The notes under the pieces are model-generated. The model was not told the origin of the DNA and did not search any database. It saw only the letters and a program-made list of their open reading frames with translations. DNA of 64,000 nucleotides from Adiantum capillus-veneris (taxonomy: Eukaryota; Streptophyta; Polypodiopsida; Polypodiales; Pteridaceae), in the NCBI GenBank assembly GCA_014529385.2, contig CM043952.1, forward strand, positions 67,895,370 through 67,959,369, given 5' to 3'. Both the position numbers and the translations under genes were made by a program. Each line of letters opens with the position of its first letter. The first letter of the stretch is position 1. Shown here one piece after another: positions 1 to 11,573 of this stretch.

Positions 1-1769
1 TGGAAGTTACTGTCATCATCTTTCCATATGAGAACAACCATCACTGGAGTCTCATATGCCTTGATGTTGGTTCAATTCAATAAAAGTAACCCACCCTGAA
101 ATTAGGTTGTAAGTGTTTTGTATCAGAAAGTGTTTCTTATAGATATCCATGTAAATTTGAAGCTTCATGCTAACATCTTGACATTGCTTTGTGCAGTTGT
201 ATAAAGAGGTTGTTGCTTGCCTATGGCAAGCTATGTGGAAGGTATGAACTATACAAGGCCCCAATCAAAGATGTACCTGTCCCAAATCAAACCGATGGAA
301 ATTCTTGCGGCTAGAGATGTCTTCTCCATGCAGAATATGTCCTGCAAAGCTACTTTGCATTAAAACCTTTCATGACTAAGGTACCCATTTGGCAATGCAT
401 TCAATTAGTTTTGGTTTAGTCTATAAAAGAATTCTCACCATGTGGTCTTTCAATTTTGCAGAGTGCTTTAAAAAACTACACATATGATTATTTGCAAAGA
501 TACCGGGTAAGTTTAATACAACACCTGCTTACTATGTCTAGCCCCAGAGAGCTTGAAGATAGCGGCTTGGATGACCGCACTATTGATCTAACAAAACATG
601 ACGTGCCACCACGACAAACCCCTGCATCCGATACAGTGGAATCACAACGGGCCAAGGGGGTCATATCAGCAGAAGATGAAAGAGCCGAGGATGAGGAAAG
701 GTCAAATGAGCATATGGAAGGTGCTAGTGTACAACCAGAGGAGACAATGAAAGAGCCAAGTCAGCCAGTGGAGGAGCCAAAAGAGCCTATGGCTGAAACC
801 CAAGATGAGGAAAGCAGGCCTATAGATGAGCAAAAGGATATGGATGAGGAAAGCAGGCCTATAGATGAGCAAAAGGATATGGATGAGGAAAGCAGGCCTA
901 GGGATGAGCAAACTGATATGGATCAGGCAAGGATGTATGAGGCAAGCCGATCAACCGAGGGAGAGGAAAAGACCTTGGAGGAAACCTTGAATGAGGCAGA
1001 AAGAGCCATGGGGGAGACCCCTGATGAAGATGTGAATGATGACTATGAAGATAAAGCAGAGGAGAGCAACAACGACATGAACACTTTAGAGACCCATTAT
1101 GGACCCTTGCTACCTGTAGATACGGTTGTTCCGGTAATGTCTATTCAAGTATGGCAAAATATGTTCAGCTTCTAACTACTTATATGTACTTGTCAACTTT
1201 TACAGAGGTTGATTATCTTGGACGTCAATGGATTGCTGCTGATGCGGGTGCCTCTCGGTGACAAAGAACCCTTTGAGGATTTGCAAACGTTTCGGATGGG
1301 AACTTGTCGAGTCGTGGTTCGTCCAGGAACCAAGGAATTTATTCAGTTTCTTCTTCCGCGCTTCAGAGTTGCCATATGGTCTTCAATGCAAAGGCAAAAC
1401 TTGTCTCCACTAGTTACAATAGTTTGCAGTGTATGCCACGCTCACACGTCAGATTTTGCCTTTTTGTATGATCAAAGAAAATGCGTTACCGTTGAGGGCC
1501 ACTACCACCCTAAAAAACCACACTTACCTCTTTTGTACAAACCGTTTAGCCAAATCGGTGTACCCTTTGATGCAACTAATACACTACTGATTGATGATAC
1601 TCCTGAAAAGGGAGAACTAAATCCACCGGGAACAACTATCTCACCACCTTCTTTCGAGGGGCATTCCTTCGATTTTTACCTTGAAGACATTCTGATTCCA
1701 TACTTACAAAAATTGTATCTCAGTCCATTTTTCACGGACGAGTTTGTACTTTCTAATGAATTAAGATGA
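1..1769 (+). pseudogene. Gene C, 3' part: ULP1-like protease, acidic repeats, FCP1-like domain
   Basis: Exons inferred from splice signals and phase are 3 to about 57, 197-380, 462-1133 and 1206-1769. The first encodes the ULP1 (C48) histidine motif NNHHWSLICLDV. The second ends in VPNQTDGNSCG with the oxyanion Gln and catalytic Cys (306-308). The third is acidic, with a 13-residue unit (DEESRPIDEQKDM type) three times at about 806-921. The fourth is an FCP1/NIF-type HAD domain: LDVNGLL, RPGTKEFIQFLL, VAIWSS, LLIDDTPEK. An in-frame TAG at 312-314 follows the catalytic Cys by one codon. The first exon's donor is missing: a 17-bp stretch present in unit 2 has been lost between TGTTG repeats. 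All downstream phases agree and the last exon is open to its TGA. ULP1 proteases process SUMO and FCP1-like enzymes dephosphorylate Ser/Thr; activity here is inference. The 5' part lies outside the window. Confidence 0.75.
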
Positions 1770-1799
1770 CTCTTCTATCATGTCTTTGTCTTGTCTAAC

Positions 1800-1802
<3 letters not shown>

Positions 1803-1856
<54 letters not shown>
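1803..1856. repeat. (GA)n microsatellite between genes C and D
   Basis: A pure GA tract lies between the convergent 3' ends of gene C and gene D. A (CT)n tract sits at the same place in the inverted copy (56320-56398), so it belongs to the transposon rather than being a random later expansion. Confidence 0.95.
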
Positions 1857-1860
<4 letters not shown>

Positions 1861-1979
1861 ACATGGGAAAGAAATGTATTTCAAGCACACTTTTTCACAG
1901 GGCACAATTGAAAAATGAGCTCAATAAACTTCATGTATTGAAAGTCATTTGTATACACTTGGGTTCACAAGAATATCTG

Positions 1980-3400
1980 TTACATTGACACTACTTCAAC
2001 CCGACCATCCAACTCTTTGCACAAAATATCTTTTTCCCTTCGCCGCATCACCTTACAGCCAGCTAGGAAAAAGGAAAAATCTGATAGGTCCTTGTCCATT
2101 GACTCTTCAATTATGTCATGCCGCAAATGCTGAAGACTACATAGCTCCCTTATTGTAACCACCAATAGTAGGCCATGCTCTTTATCAATCACTTCCACAT
2201 CCACAGCAGGATTATCTTCCAAACCTGCAGAAACCTGGTCCATAGGAATGTACTTACCGTTGAGCATTTGTGATCGCATGTACCAAAACGAGAGTAACAG
2301 TGATTGTCTTGCAATCATGTACTTGAAAACTAGAGTATCAAGCGCGACCTCGCACCGTAAACCAATCTCTTCCTTTGCATACCATCCTCTGTCAAGAAGT
2401 TTGTCACAGGATGACTGCTGAAATGACTTGCACATGAACATAGTTTTCGTAACACGGATGTTGTAGCTATGAAACAGCTCTATGAAGAGTGCAACAGAAC
2501 AAAAGTTTGCAATTCTAAACAGTTTGGTGGGAATAGAACTACGTAGAGACCTTTGTATATCCTTGTAGAGCTTACTTCGCATTGCCTCCACCATTGTTTC
2601 CTCGGGAACTGGCCAGTCCACAGTGTTCCAATCGGTTGGTAGAGGCACTTTCACCAACATGCCATTCTTATTCCCTGAGCTGAGTTGGTAGAAGTGGTCA
2701 TAAAAAAATATTCCCTCATCAACCAGTCTTTTACTGCTCCTCCCTGAATACTGTAGAGAACCAATGTGGGCATGAACAACATGGAAGAGGCCTATTATGC
2801 ACTCCACAGGCTCCCATTGCTCATAAGAAGAGGGATAAACATCTGCAATATATATAAGAAGATTTATACTAAGAGTATGAATAAGTACAAATGACAAATC
2901 TAATGTAATTGAGCTGTGAAGAATGGAGACATTGCTCATAACAAGCGGGAGAAACATTGCAAAATATATAAGAAAAGTTATAATGAGAGTGTCTGTAAGT
3001 TCGCATGTCAAGAGTACTTACAATTGCAACGTGGTTGATGTATATCTGATACATTTCCACCGTTTGCTATCACCTCTGGATGGGGAAACACATGCTGAAC
3101 AAGAACTTCCTTTACAGATCTTTTGCCGATTTCAACTTTGAAATCCAACACTCTGGCCTTCCATGCTGAGCGGTAAACGTTGATACCACTAGACCTCTTG
3201 GGTCTTCTTGGTTGCATGAGGAGCCATGAACCTTTGTTTATCCTTTGTCCAACCCATTGGTTCTCTGCACTTATTGAAGTTGATATTGTAATTGAGGATA
3301 TTCTACTACTTGGCCTTCTAGGCAAAGTGCAGTTGTTGGTTGTTGGTGTGAGAGACAGTAAACACCTGGAGCCTCTTGGGCGAGAAGACGTGGAAGCCAT
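1980..3400 (-). CDS. Gene D: conserved unknown transposon-encoded protein, intact copy
   Basis: Two exons on the minus strand: exon 1 runs 3400 to 3022 and exon 2 runs 2842 to 1980. The intron has a GTAAGT donor and a TTGCAG acceptor. Joining them keeps the frame and gives 413 residues with no stop, unlike the copy at 54748-56189. The N-terminus (about 1-60) is Ser/Arg/Thr rich and basic (MASTSSRPRGSRCL). The body contains a Cys-rich junction (HQPRCNC), YPSSYEQWEPVECIIGLF, HAHIGSLQYSGRSS and a KSFQQSSCDKLLDRGWY segment; the C-terminus is mixed charged. I recognise no domain. It is convergent with gene C and lies next to the right terminal repeat. Conservation between two copies and an open frame argue that it was selected as an element gene. 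The intron holds a partial duplicate of the exon 2 start, so an alternative acceptor is possible. Confidence 0.7.
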
Positions 3401-3420
3401 AGCTCTCAGAGAAAAGCTTT

Positions 3421-3721
3421 AGTGGAGGGAGATTCACTTTGAAAGCATTCTAATGGAGGGAAATTGTTTTAGAATTCCAATATCTTGTGCGGGCTTAATG
3501 GTCACCCTCCAGTACGTTAATGACCATAAGAGAATATCAAAAGTGGGACCACATGCAAGCACCTAAAAGCTCGATAAAAGGAAGGAAATTACGATGCTAC
3601 AATCCTAGATTCGTGAAAGTTTTATGCTATTTTCCTATTTTTTGAGTCTTTCCACGTACTTTCCTACGTAACGTAGCCTTCGTGCTCATTGGACGCGCTC
3701 TATTATTCTCTCTCTTCATAT
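3421..3721. other. Subterminal region and probable promoter of gene D
   Basis: A non-coding 300-bp stretch between gene D and the terminal repeat. The same sequence, inverted, occupies 54430-54727 in unit 3 with many small differences, so it is an element part. It should contain the gene D promoter and transposase-binding sites, but I see no clear TATA box or tandem motif. Confidence 0.5.
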
Positions 3722-3752
3722 GGCCCTCCAAATGACCTCTGAAATTTCCTAA
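3722..3752 (-). repeat. Right terminal inverted repeat of unit 1
   Basis: Read on the minus strand it begins ATTAGGAAATTTCAGAGGTC and ends TGGAGGGCC. It matches the unit 2 left end (11574-11605) and the unit 3 end (54398-54429) with only one or two differences in 32 bases. The copia A integrase frame starts just outside it. Confidence 0.85.
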
Positions 3753-3761
3753 TGGCGCAGC

Positions 3762-6638
3762 ATGCAATCAAAACAGATTATAAAAGGTTTGCCCAAATTC
3801 AAGGTGGATGGTATGCATAAAGTGTGTGCAGCATGCCAGTTTGGAAAACAGTCAAAGGGCTCATTTCCACATGAGTGCGATGTATGTAAAAAGCCACTTG
3901 AGGTGGTGCACACAGATGTTTGGGGTCCAACCGATACTGCAAGTATACATGGTTGCAGTTATTATGTCTCTTTCATCGATGACCATACAAGGAAAGTATG
4001 GGTCTACTTCATGCGTAACAAAAGTGAAGTGTTTGGTCACTTTCATGACTTCAAAGTCATGATTGAGAAGGAGACAAATATGCAAATCAAGAAATTGAGG
4101 TCAGATGGAGGGGGAGAGTACTTCTCCAATGATTTTTCAGATTTTCTGCGAATGCATGGTATACGCAGGCAGTTTACATGCAGATATACTCCACAGCAGA
4201 ATGGGGTCGCAGAAAGGAAAAACAGGCACATTGCAGAGGTTGCACGTGCATTGATGAATGAGAAGAACATGTCTCATCATTTCTGGGCTGAAGCTGTAAA
4301 TACATCTGTGTACATTATGAATAGGACACCTACAGCTGCGGTGCATGATGTAACACCCGAGGAAAAGTTTACAGGTACAAAGCCTGATTTGGCACACTTG
4401 AAAGTGTTTGGCTGCATAGCTTACGTGCATGTACCAGATGAGTTGTGTAGGAAATTGGATCCTAAAGCAGAGAAATGTATTCTTGTGGGATATTCCCTTG
4501 AACAAAAGGGGTACAGGTGCTACAATCCTACTACACGAGAATTACGAGTGAGCAGAGATGTAGTCTTTGATGAGATGAGCAGCTGGTACAGTAATGCACA
4601 TGGCACTATTGGGGCTGATGTAAAAGATGATGTGGTTGTACAAAATGTGAGGCCACAGTCACAGGTTTTGAGTGGACCACAAGAGTCCTCTTCTCGTGGC
4701 TCTGTTGAGAAACCATGGAATGGTAGACTACGTACGCAGGTTACTCCACCAACAGGTACAGGGAATGTATCACGAAAAGGAAAGGAAAAGGTTGATGAAC
4801 CTCCCTTTATGGCTGATGCATCATCAGGTTTTTCACATGTAGACATGGATTCAGATGGTTCTAAACAAAGTCTTGATGAGGAATTTGGAATTCCGGCTGT
4901 CAGGACACCTGGTGTAAGGAAAGTACAAGAAGATGCTAGAGGGCAAAGGAGTGACCCAGGACAGCGCAGATCTAATAGAGTCAAAAATCCAGTTCAAAAA
5001 TTGACTTATGATGGGTAATCAGCGCATCACCAAGCCTACATGGCTAAGGTGATACAGGATGTGGAGCCCACATGTTTTGAGGATGCAGTTGGAAATGTGC
5101 ATTGGGATGATGCAATGAATGAAGAGATGGCTACATTGGAAGCAAACGACACATGGGAATTGGTGCCATTGCCAAGTGGCAAGAAAGCTATTGGCTGTAA
5201 ATGGGTGTATAAAACCAAGCATAAGGCTAATGGTAACATTGAGCGTCACAAGGCAAGGCTGGTCGCAAAGGGTTATGCACAAACGTATGGCATAGACTAT
5301 GAGGAGACCTTTGCTCCAGTGGCAAAGATGACGACTCTGAGAGCTGTCATAGCAGTGGCTGCATCTAGAGGATGGATTATGCATCAAATGGATGTAAAGA
5401 ATGCCTTCTTGAATGGTGAGTTGCAAGAGGAAGTGTATATGGATCAGCCACCTGGTTATGTCGATCCAGGTTACCCAGATTATGTATGCAGGCTTCTCAA
5501 AGCTTTGTATGGTTTGAAGCAGGGCTCTAGAGCATGGTATGACAGGATTGCCAAGTATTTTGCCAGTATTGGGTTTAGGAGAGCTCATGCAGATCATTCA
5601 CTCTATGTACGTGAGAGTGATGTGGGGATTGTGGTCATTACCATATATGTAGATGACCTTATTATTGTGGGTGACAATGCTATGGAGATTGACCATGTGA
5701 AGGGTCTTCTCAAACAGGAGTTTGAAATGAAAGATTTGGGCGAGTTGCGCTACTTTCTTGGCATTGAGGTGATCAGGACTCCAGAGGGTGTATGGCTGTC
5801 ACAGAGACAGTATGCTTTGGACATGTTGTCAAAGTATGGTATGGCTGATTGTAAGCCAATTTCTATTCCCTTGGATGTGAATGCAAAGCTGAGTGCAGAG
5901 AAGGGTGATGTTGTTGAGGATGTCAATATGTACAGGAAGATGGTGGGTAGTCTAATCTACTTGACTATCACGAGACCAGACTTGAGCTACACAGTAGGCT
6001 TGGAGAGTCAGTTCGTGCAGCTTCCGAGGAAGCCACATTTGGATGGAGTACGACGTACACTTAGGTATGTGCAAGGGACTCTTGACTATGCATTGTTCTA
6101 TGCAGCAGATGCACCATTAGCATTGTATGGGTATACAGATGCAGATTGGGCATGTATCATTGTTGATAGGAGATCTACGAGTGGCTTCATGTTCTCTTTT
6201 GGGAGTGCTGCTATTACTTGGAGAAGCAAAAAGAAGCCTACAGTTGCTTTATCGAGCACAGAGGCCAAGTATAGAGGTGCAGCAGTTGCGGCGTGCAAGG
6301 TAGCTTGGCTACGCACATTACTTGAGGACTTGGGAGTTGGAGTGCAGGTGGACCAGCAGATTGTCATTCATTGTGACAACCTCAGCAGCATGCAGTTGGC
6401 TAGGAACCCAGTGTTCCATGCTAGGACCAAACACATAGAGGTCCATTACCACTACGTTTGAGAGCGAGCGTTGGCGAGCGACATCGGCTTGGTCTACGTC
6501 AGCACAGAGGAGCAGATAGCGGATATCTTTACCAAGGCCCTCGGAGCTGAGAAGCTTCGACGTTTCCGGACTATGCTTGGACTCTACGACATGCAGAGCT
6601 CGAGGGGGAGTGTTGAGATGTCGAGCTCTACACCTTGA
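3762..6638 (+). pseudogene. Copia A pol: integrase, reverse transcriptase, RNase H with two stops
   Basis: The frame opens in the zinc-binding region (CAACQFGKQSKGSFP). The integrase core follows with Asp in HTDVWGP, Asp in RSDGGGEY and Glu in QNGVAERKN. The reverse transcriptase has CKWVYKTK, RLVAKGY, ALYGLKQG and the catalytic YVDDL. RNase H has YTDADWA and ALSSTEAKY. The C-terminus keeps the copia IADIFTKAL motif. Only two in-frame stops break about 2.9 kb: TAA at 5016-5018 in the linker between integrase and RT, and TGA at 6459-6461 in the RNase H tail (HYHYV then ERA, where copia usually has an Arg). No frameshift is seen, so the copy is fairly young. The protein copies RNA to cDNA and inserts it. 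Confidence 0.9.
6601..6610 (+). other. Polypurine tract of copia A
   Basis: CGAGGGGGAG lies immediately before the LTR start TGTTGAGATG, the usual plus-strand primer position. Confidence 0.75.
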
Positions 6639-6933
6639 GCTGGCATCCACTACGGGTCTTGGCCGCTTACGGCATTTACTCACTGGCGTGTTAGGTGACC
6701 GACACGGAGGATCTCTGCCAGTGATTCTACAGCTGGACTACACTTATAGTGCCATCCTAGTATGCTTCTAGCGAGTTCACACTTAGTGACCGCATGTACA
6801 TATGTGCTACTTTTTAGCTTTAGCACTTAGTCATTTTTGTACTCTCTTTTCTGTGAAGAAGAAGAAGAAGCTTTCCATCTCTGTGTGCTTTGTGCTTGTC
6901 TTGTGTATCTCTCTTGCATCCTCATTCTTTACA
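6611..6933 (+). repeat. 3' LTR of copia A
   Basis: Starts TGTTGAGATG after the polypurine tract and ends CTTTACA at about 6933, TG...CA. The right edge is placed where sequence shared with 10790-10834 begins, which marks flanking DNA. About 323 bp. The 5' partner lies outside the window. Confidence 0.65.
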
Positions 6934-7329
6934 TTTATTGAGCTTGAGAAATCCCCAAGCACTGAATCCTTCCACGCATCAAAAAATGCTCTCTCTCTCT
7001 ATATATATATATATTTATTTATTTATATATAATTGAGCTTAAAATTTTCAAGGAAGAAGAGGACATCCATGTGCCACTCTCTCCTTCATTTCAAGAACAT
7101 TAAGAAACATTTGATTTGAAATGTAAAAGTAAAGGGTAAATATAAAGTCATTTGGTTTGAGATGTAAAAGTGAAGGGTAAGTAGCAAGTACTCTCATGGT
7201 AGAAAACGAAAAGACTTAGTTTTGACTTCTCAGTCAAAAGTCACAATACTTATACTATATCTATATTTATATTATTTAAACTCTTTAGCAAGGCCATGAG
7301 TTTCACTCCCACCTTCAATTTTGAAATTT

Positions 7330-7501
7330 GATTATTTTTTGCTTTTTAAAAGAAACCCTTAGTGTTCTACTGGGTTAGGGAGACTTTCATTGTTTACAGT
7401 GCATGATAGAGACTTGATTATTTTTTTCTTTTTAAAAGAAACCCTTAGTGTTCTGTTGGGTTAGGGAGACTTTCATTGTTTAGAGTGCATGATGGAGACT
7501 T
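7330..7501. repeat. 86-bp tandem duplication
   Basis: Two adjacent near-identical copies, 7330-7415 and 7416-7501, each containing AAAAGAAACCCTTAGTGTTC and GGGTTAGGGAGACTTTCATT. No coding content. Confidence 0.85.
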
Positions 7502-7545
7502 ACCTTTCATTTCAGATCCTGCTATGTCTTTACTTTTCTTGCATT

Positions 7546-7701
7546 TTGTTGTTTTAGAATGCTAAAGTAAAGCTTCACCTTCCATAATTTTAGTAAATTT
7601 TACACACACACATGTTTTTTTTTTTTCATTCTATTGTTTTAGAATGCTAAAGTGAAGCTTCACCTTGCATAACTTTAATAAATTCTATACACACACACAT
7701 A
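7546..7701. repeat. Imperfect duplication ending in short (CA)n
   Basis: Two copies about 85 bp apart share GTTTTAGAATGCTAAAGT, a CTTCACCTT core and a terminal ACACACACACAT. This is a second duplication close to the 86-bp one. Confidence 0.75.
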
Positions 7702-8725
7702 TTAATTAGTTCTTTTTATTTCAACTTTTATTTCACAATTGCACATGGCTTTACATTTCTTGCATTTTATAGCTTGATTCCAATCAATGTTAACGTTCAA
7801 AAAGTCTCTTTTATTAAGCGGCTGTTGATCGAGTTTCCTCCTAACAAAGAAGAAAGCAAGAAATACTAGCAGAAATTTTGACATTTGCAAAATTTTTGGA
7901 CAACTTTCTTACATATTTCATTGATTTTTCTTTCGTTTACCATGGTTTGCAGCTAGCTAGTCTCGATTTTCAATCGGCTCAAGACTAAGCTGAGGCAATC
8001 CTTTCCCAAACACTGATACAATTTTAATTCAACCTAACAAATTTATCACTTTCTTATTGTTTTTGAAAGCCGTCGTGACCCTTTCACTTGTTGTTTTTGT
8101 AAAGGGTGGCTCTAGTTTGCATTTTGGAGGCCGTAAAAAACACCGAGCACTATATGGCATGGGCGTGGTTAAATGGGATCAAGGGTGTGACATATCATGA
8201 CACGCATGCATTGTAGTCTGTACTTACAATGTAATGCAAAGAAGTACCATGATCTTCAGTGAAAGCATGTGAGCGTGGTGGTTAGAGACCATGCCTTAGG
8301 GTAGGACGTGGCTTTGCCGGGCAAGGTGTGAGACAATCTTGACTAACTCAAGTTTACTTGCTAGCATGAATTTACTTTTTTGTCCCGAATTTACTCAACA
8401 ATCCAAATTCAACGGTTCGAATGACCCCCAATGTCAATCCCATTGGGATGTGCCTAGGTTAGATTGTGCGGAGCATAGAAAAACACCCTTTTCCTTTCTA
8501 GCCTTGAAATTTATACTTGAGCTTCAAAAGATGTAGAAATTCAAAGATTTTACGGATTTCATAATGTTGAGCTAAAATCTCGCACTTGGCACCTTCATGT
8601 ATGATTTTCCTTCTAGCCCCGAGAATGTGCACATTGCATGTTGTAGCATTGCACAAAGGATTATAGTTGAATCATCTCGGAGTCGAATGGCGCTACCTAT
8701 ACCTTATGTGGGAGATCATGAGCGT

Positions 8726-8749
8726 GCACACACACACACACACACACAG
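8726..8749. repeat. (CA)n microsatellite
   Basis: About 12 CA units preceded by GCG. Confidence 0.9.
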
Positions 8750-8866
8750 ATTGAAGTATTATCCACGGAGGTCATATATGACCTATGGGACCAAAACACA
8801 GACATTACAACGGTTGTGTCTTAAGAAAAAGATGTCAATACATATTAGTTAAGGATTGAGGGTACA

Positions 8867-9569
8867 TTAGGTGAAAAGAAAAGGGGAAGATAAGAACCTA
8901 GGGGGGGCAGCTGTGGGGAGAGTAGGTTTGGGATTTTGGAACTCTTGGATGATAGATTTACCGCTTTGGTAGACTGCCCATTTGCCTTGCTTGTGGGCTT
9001 TGTGTACCTTCTTGAGCTCTTCACTTTTGTGTTTGAGTTGTACCGGAGTGAGTTCTTCTGCGATCCAAAACTTGGTGTCTTTGAGGAGACGTAGTTGACC
9101 TTCCTTACTTTTGAATTCAAGGATGGCATGCCCACTTTGGTATGGGCTTTTCAGGGCCTCTTGAAGTGATACAATCCATTGCATTGTATTCGATCTTGAT
9201 CGTCTTGAGAGTTTTGTTGAGAAAATTGATGCGCTCCGAGAAGTCATTCTTGATCGAGTCCCGTGCTTGAGGTAGCCCACCAATGTGGACCTTGAGGGCA
9301 TTTTTTTATTGAAGTCGTCGTTCTTGAAGCTCTACTGTCACACCTGTCTTCACCTTTGCAAGTGTTGCCGAGTGGGTTTTGATGGCCTTGTCTTTGACTT
9401 TTTTCACTTTTCTGGTGGCAAGATTGACCATGGAATCAAGTCGTGCCTCAAGATTGCTTAGACAAGCTTTAAGGTTGCGATTCTCTTCTATGACTAGATC
9501 AAGATTTTCTTTGAGGCATTTGATTTGTTTGGATTTGTTTGGGGCTGATAGGATAGCAACAAATCTCAA
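8867..9569 (-). pseudogene. Possible LINE ORF1-like remnant (coiled coil plus C-terminal domain)
   Basis: Two adjacent minus-strand open stretches (9569-9306 and 9301-8867) look like one broken gene with a frameshift near 9300. The first is a coiled coil (KQIKCLKENLDLVIEENRN, then LEARLDSMVNL) followed by a basic segment. The second has the order expected of a LINE ORF1 nucleic-acid-binding part: AILEFKSKEGQLRLLKDTKF, then EELTPVQLKHKSEELKKVHK, then GKWAVYQSGKSIIQEF. No endonuclease or reverse transcriptase lies alongside. The match is from memory of the family pattern and is uncertain; an unknown coiled-coil protein fragment is the alternative. Confidence 0.35.
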
Positions 9570-10274
<705 letters not shown>

Positions 10275-10640
10275 TTCTTGAATAGGGCTTGCCAAAATAT
10301 TTTTTCTAATCAAAGAAATCTTTTTTAAAAAAAATTACAAAATAAAATAGGCTTATGAATTTCAGGTTGAAATTTTAAGAATCGATAGTAGTGACACAAA
10401 CTTGCAAAATTTAGTCAATTTTCTTCATTGGAAAGCTTGGAATCTAGCCAATTTGCAATTTTAGTGGCAAAAATACACTAAACCTGGCTTATTGCAAACA
10501 TTGGCAATCTCAAATAGCCCCTAAATAGAAGAGCATGATAGACATAGAAAAGTTGAATACCTAGTACATCCATGATCACTCTCTCACCACCCCGAGCACA
10601 CCTATTGAAAATCTGCTACACCCTTGCATGGGGCACTAGT

Positions 10641-10690
10641 GTGTGTGTGTGTGTGTGTTAGAGAGAGAGAGAGACAGAGAGAGAGAGAGG
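10641..10690. repeat. Compound (GT)n(GA)n microsatellite
   Basis: About ten GT units followed by interrupted GA units. Confidence 0.9.
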
Positions 10691-10835
10691 CATCCATGTT
10701 TCACTTAAAGTGTTACTCTACTTTTCCTTTTGAAGGCCATAAAGAAACTCCAGCCCTCAAATTTAATACTTTGATATCTATACTACTTCTTTATTGAGAT
10801 TGAGAAATCCTCGAGCACTAAATCCTTCCACGTAT

Positions 10836-10841
<6 letters not shown>

Positions 10842-10929
<88 letters not shown>
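10842..10929. repeat. (CT)n microsatellite
   Basis: About 44 CT units. The preceding bases (10790-10834) are shared with 6935-6980, which is also followed by CT repeats. Confidence 0.97.
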
Positions 10930-10931
<2 letters not shown>

Positions 10932-11146
10932 CACGCACGTGCGTGGGTGAACCACCACTTTTTTTAGTTGCTATAAGAACCTCATAGGCACTGACAATTG
11001 AGACTGTTGTCATCGCTTTTCCCATGCTACTAGTGGTTAGGGAGCATGAGGTTGTAAAATTGGCTTGCGAGAGAAGTTAGAACTACATCGCCACAAGTCT
11101 AGGGCTCCTAGTCCCAACTCGATGGCCACATCTCTCTCGCATACAT

Positions 11147-11270
<124 letters not shown>

Positions 11271-11573
11271 CAGAGAGGATAGAGAGAGAGAGCACTCACG
11301 TCTAATCCCCATGGCAGTTGTGTTAGTTCCCTTTGAGTGCTTCTCCTTTGCATGCAATGAGATTGGACTTGCGACTATGTTTTCATTTCTCAGTTCCTTG
11401 CCACACAAGTGGTGTCATCGGTGGCTGCTCTTCTTGCACCTCCCTCACTTTCACGATGGACGTTGGATGGGGAGAAAGGGGAACACAACCGGCACAAAAT
11501 AGAAAGCCTCTCTATAGCCCAGGATAACCACTACACCCCAATCCACTAGATTTCACCTTCAAAACTCACACAC

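Larger units (their letters stand above)
1..3752 (+). mobile_element. Unit 1: right-hand part of a novel multi-gene DNA transposon
   Basis: This copy enters from the left window edge in the middle of gene C and runs to its right terminal repeat at 3722-3752. It holds the 3' part of gene C (+), a (GA)n tract and gene D (-). The same order occurs in reverse at 54398-57540, and the 5' part of gene C is seen in unit 2. It lies in copia A: the copia integrase reading frame starts directly after the terminal repeat, so the other half of copia A should lie left of the window. It is the least decayed of the three copies. Confidence 0.8.
3753..6933 (+). mobile_element. Copia A: Ty1/copia retrotransposon, 3' part with LTR
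   Basis: Integrase, reverse transcriptase and RNase H in Ty1/copia order, followed by a polypurine tract and one LTR. The 5' LTR, gag and protease are absent because transposon unit 1 abuts the pre-integrase region. Confidence 0.9.
6934..8866. other. Non-coding DNA, no gene recognised
   Basis: AT-rich sequence without a convincing open frame. It holds a short AT/CT microsatellite near 6990-7030, two internal duplications (annotated separately) and a (CA)n tract. 6934-6980 resembles 10790-10834. Confidence 0.5.

Noticed and set aside
1980-3060. Gene D start at an ATG near 3011 inside the intron
   Set aside because: The splice from exon 1 (donor GTAAGT at 3021-3016) keeps frame and is mirrored in unit 3; the upstream hydrophobic stretch is intron sequence.
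4520-4984. Minus-strand open frame opposite copia A pol
   Set aside because: Shadow of the real plus-strand integrase-RT linker.
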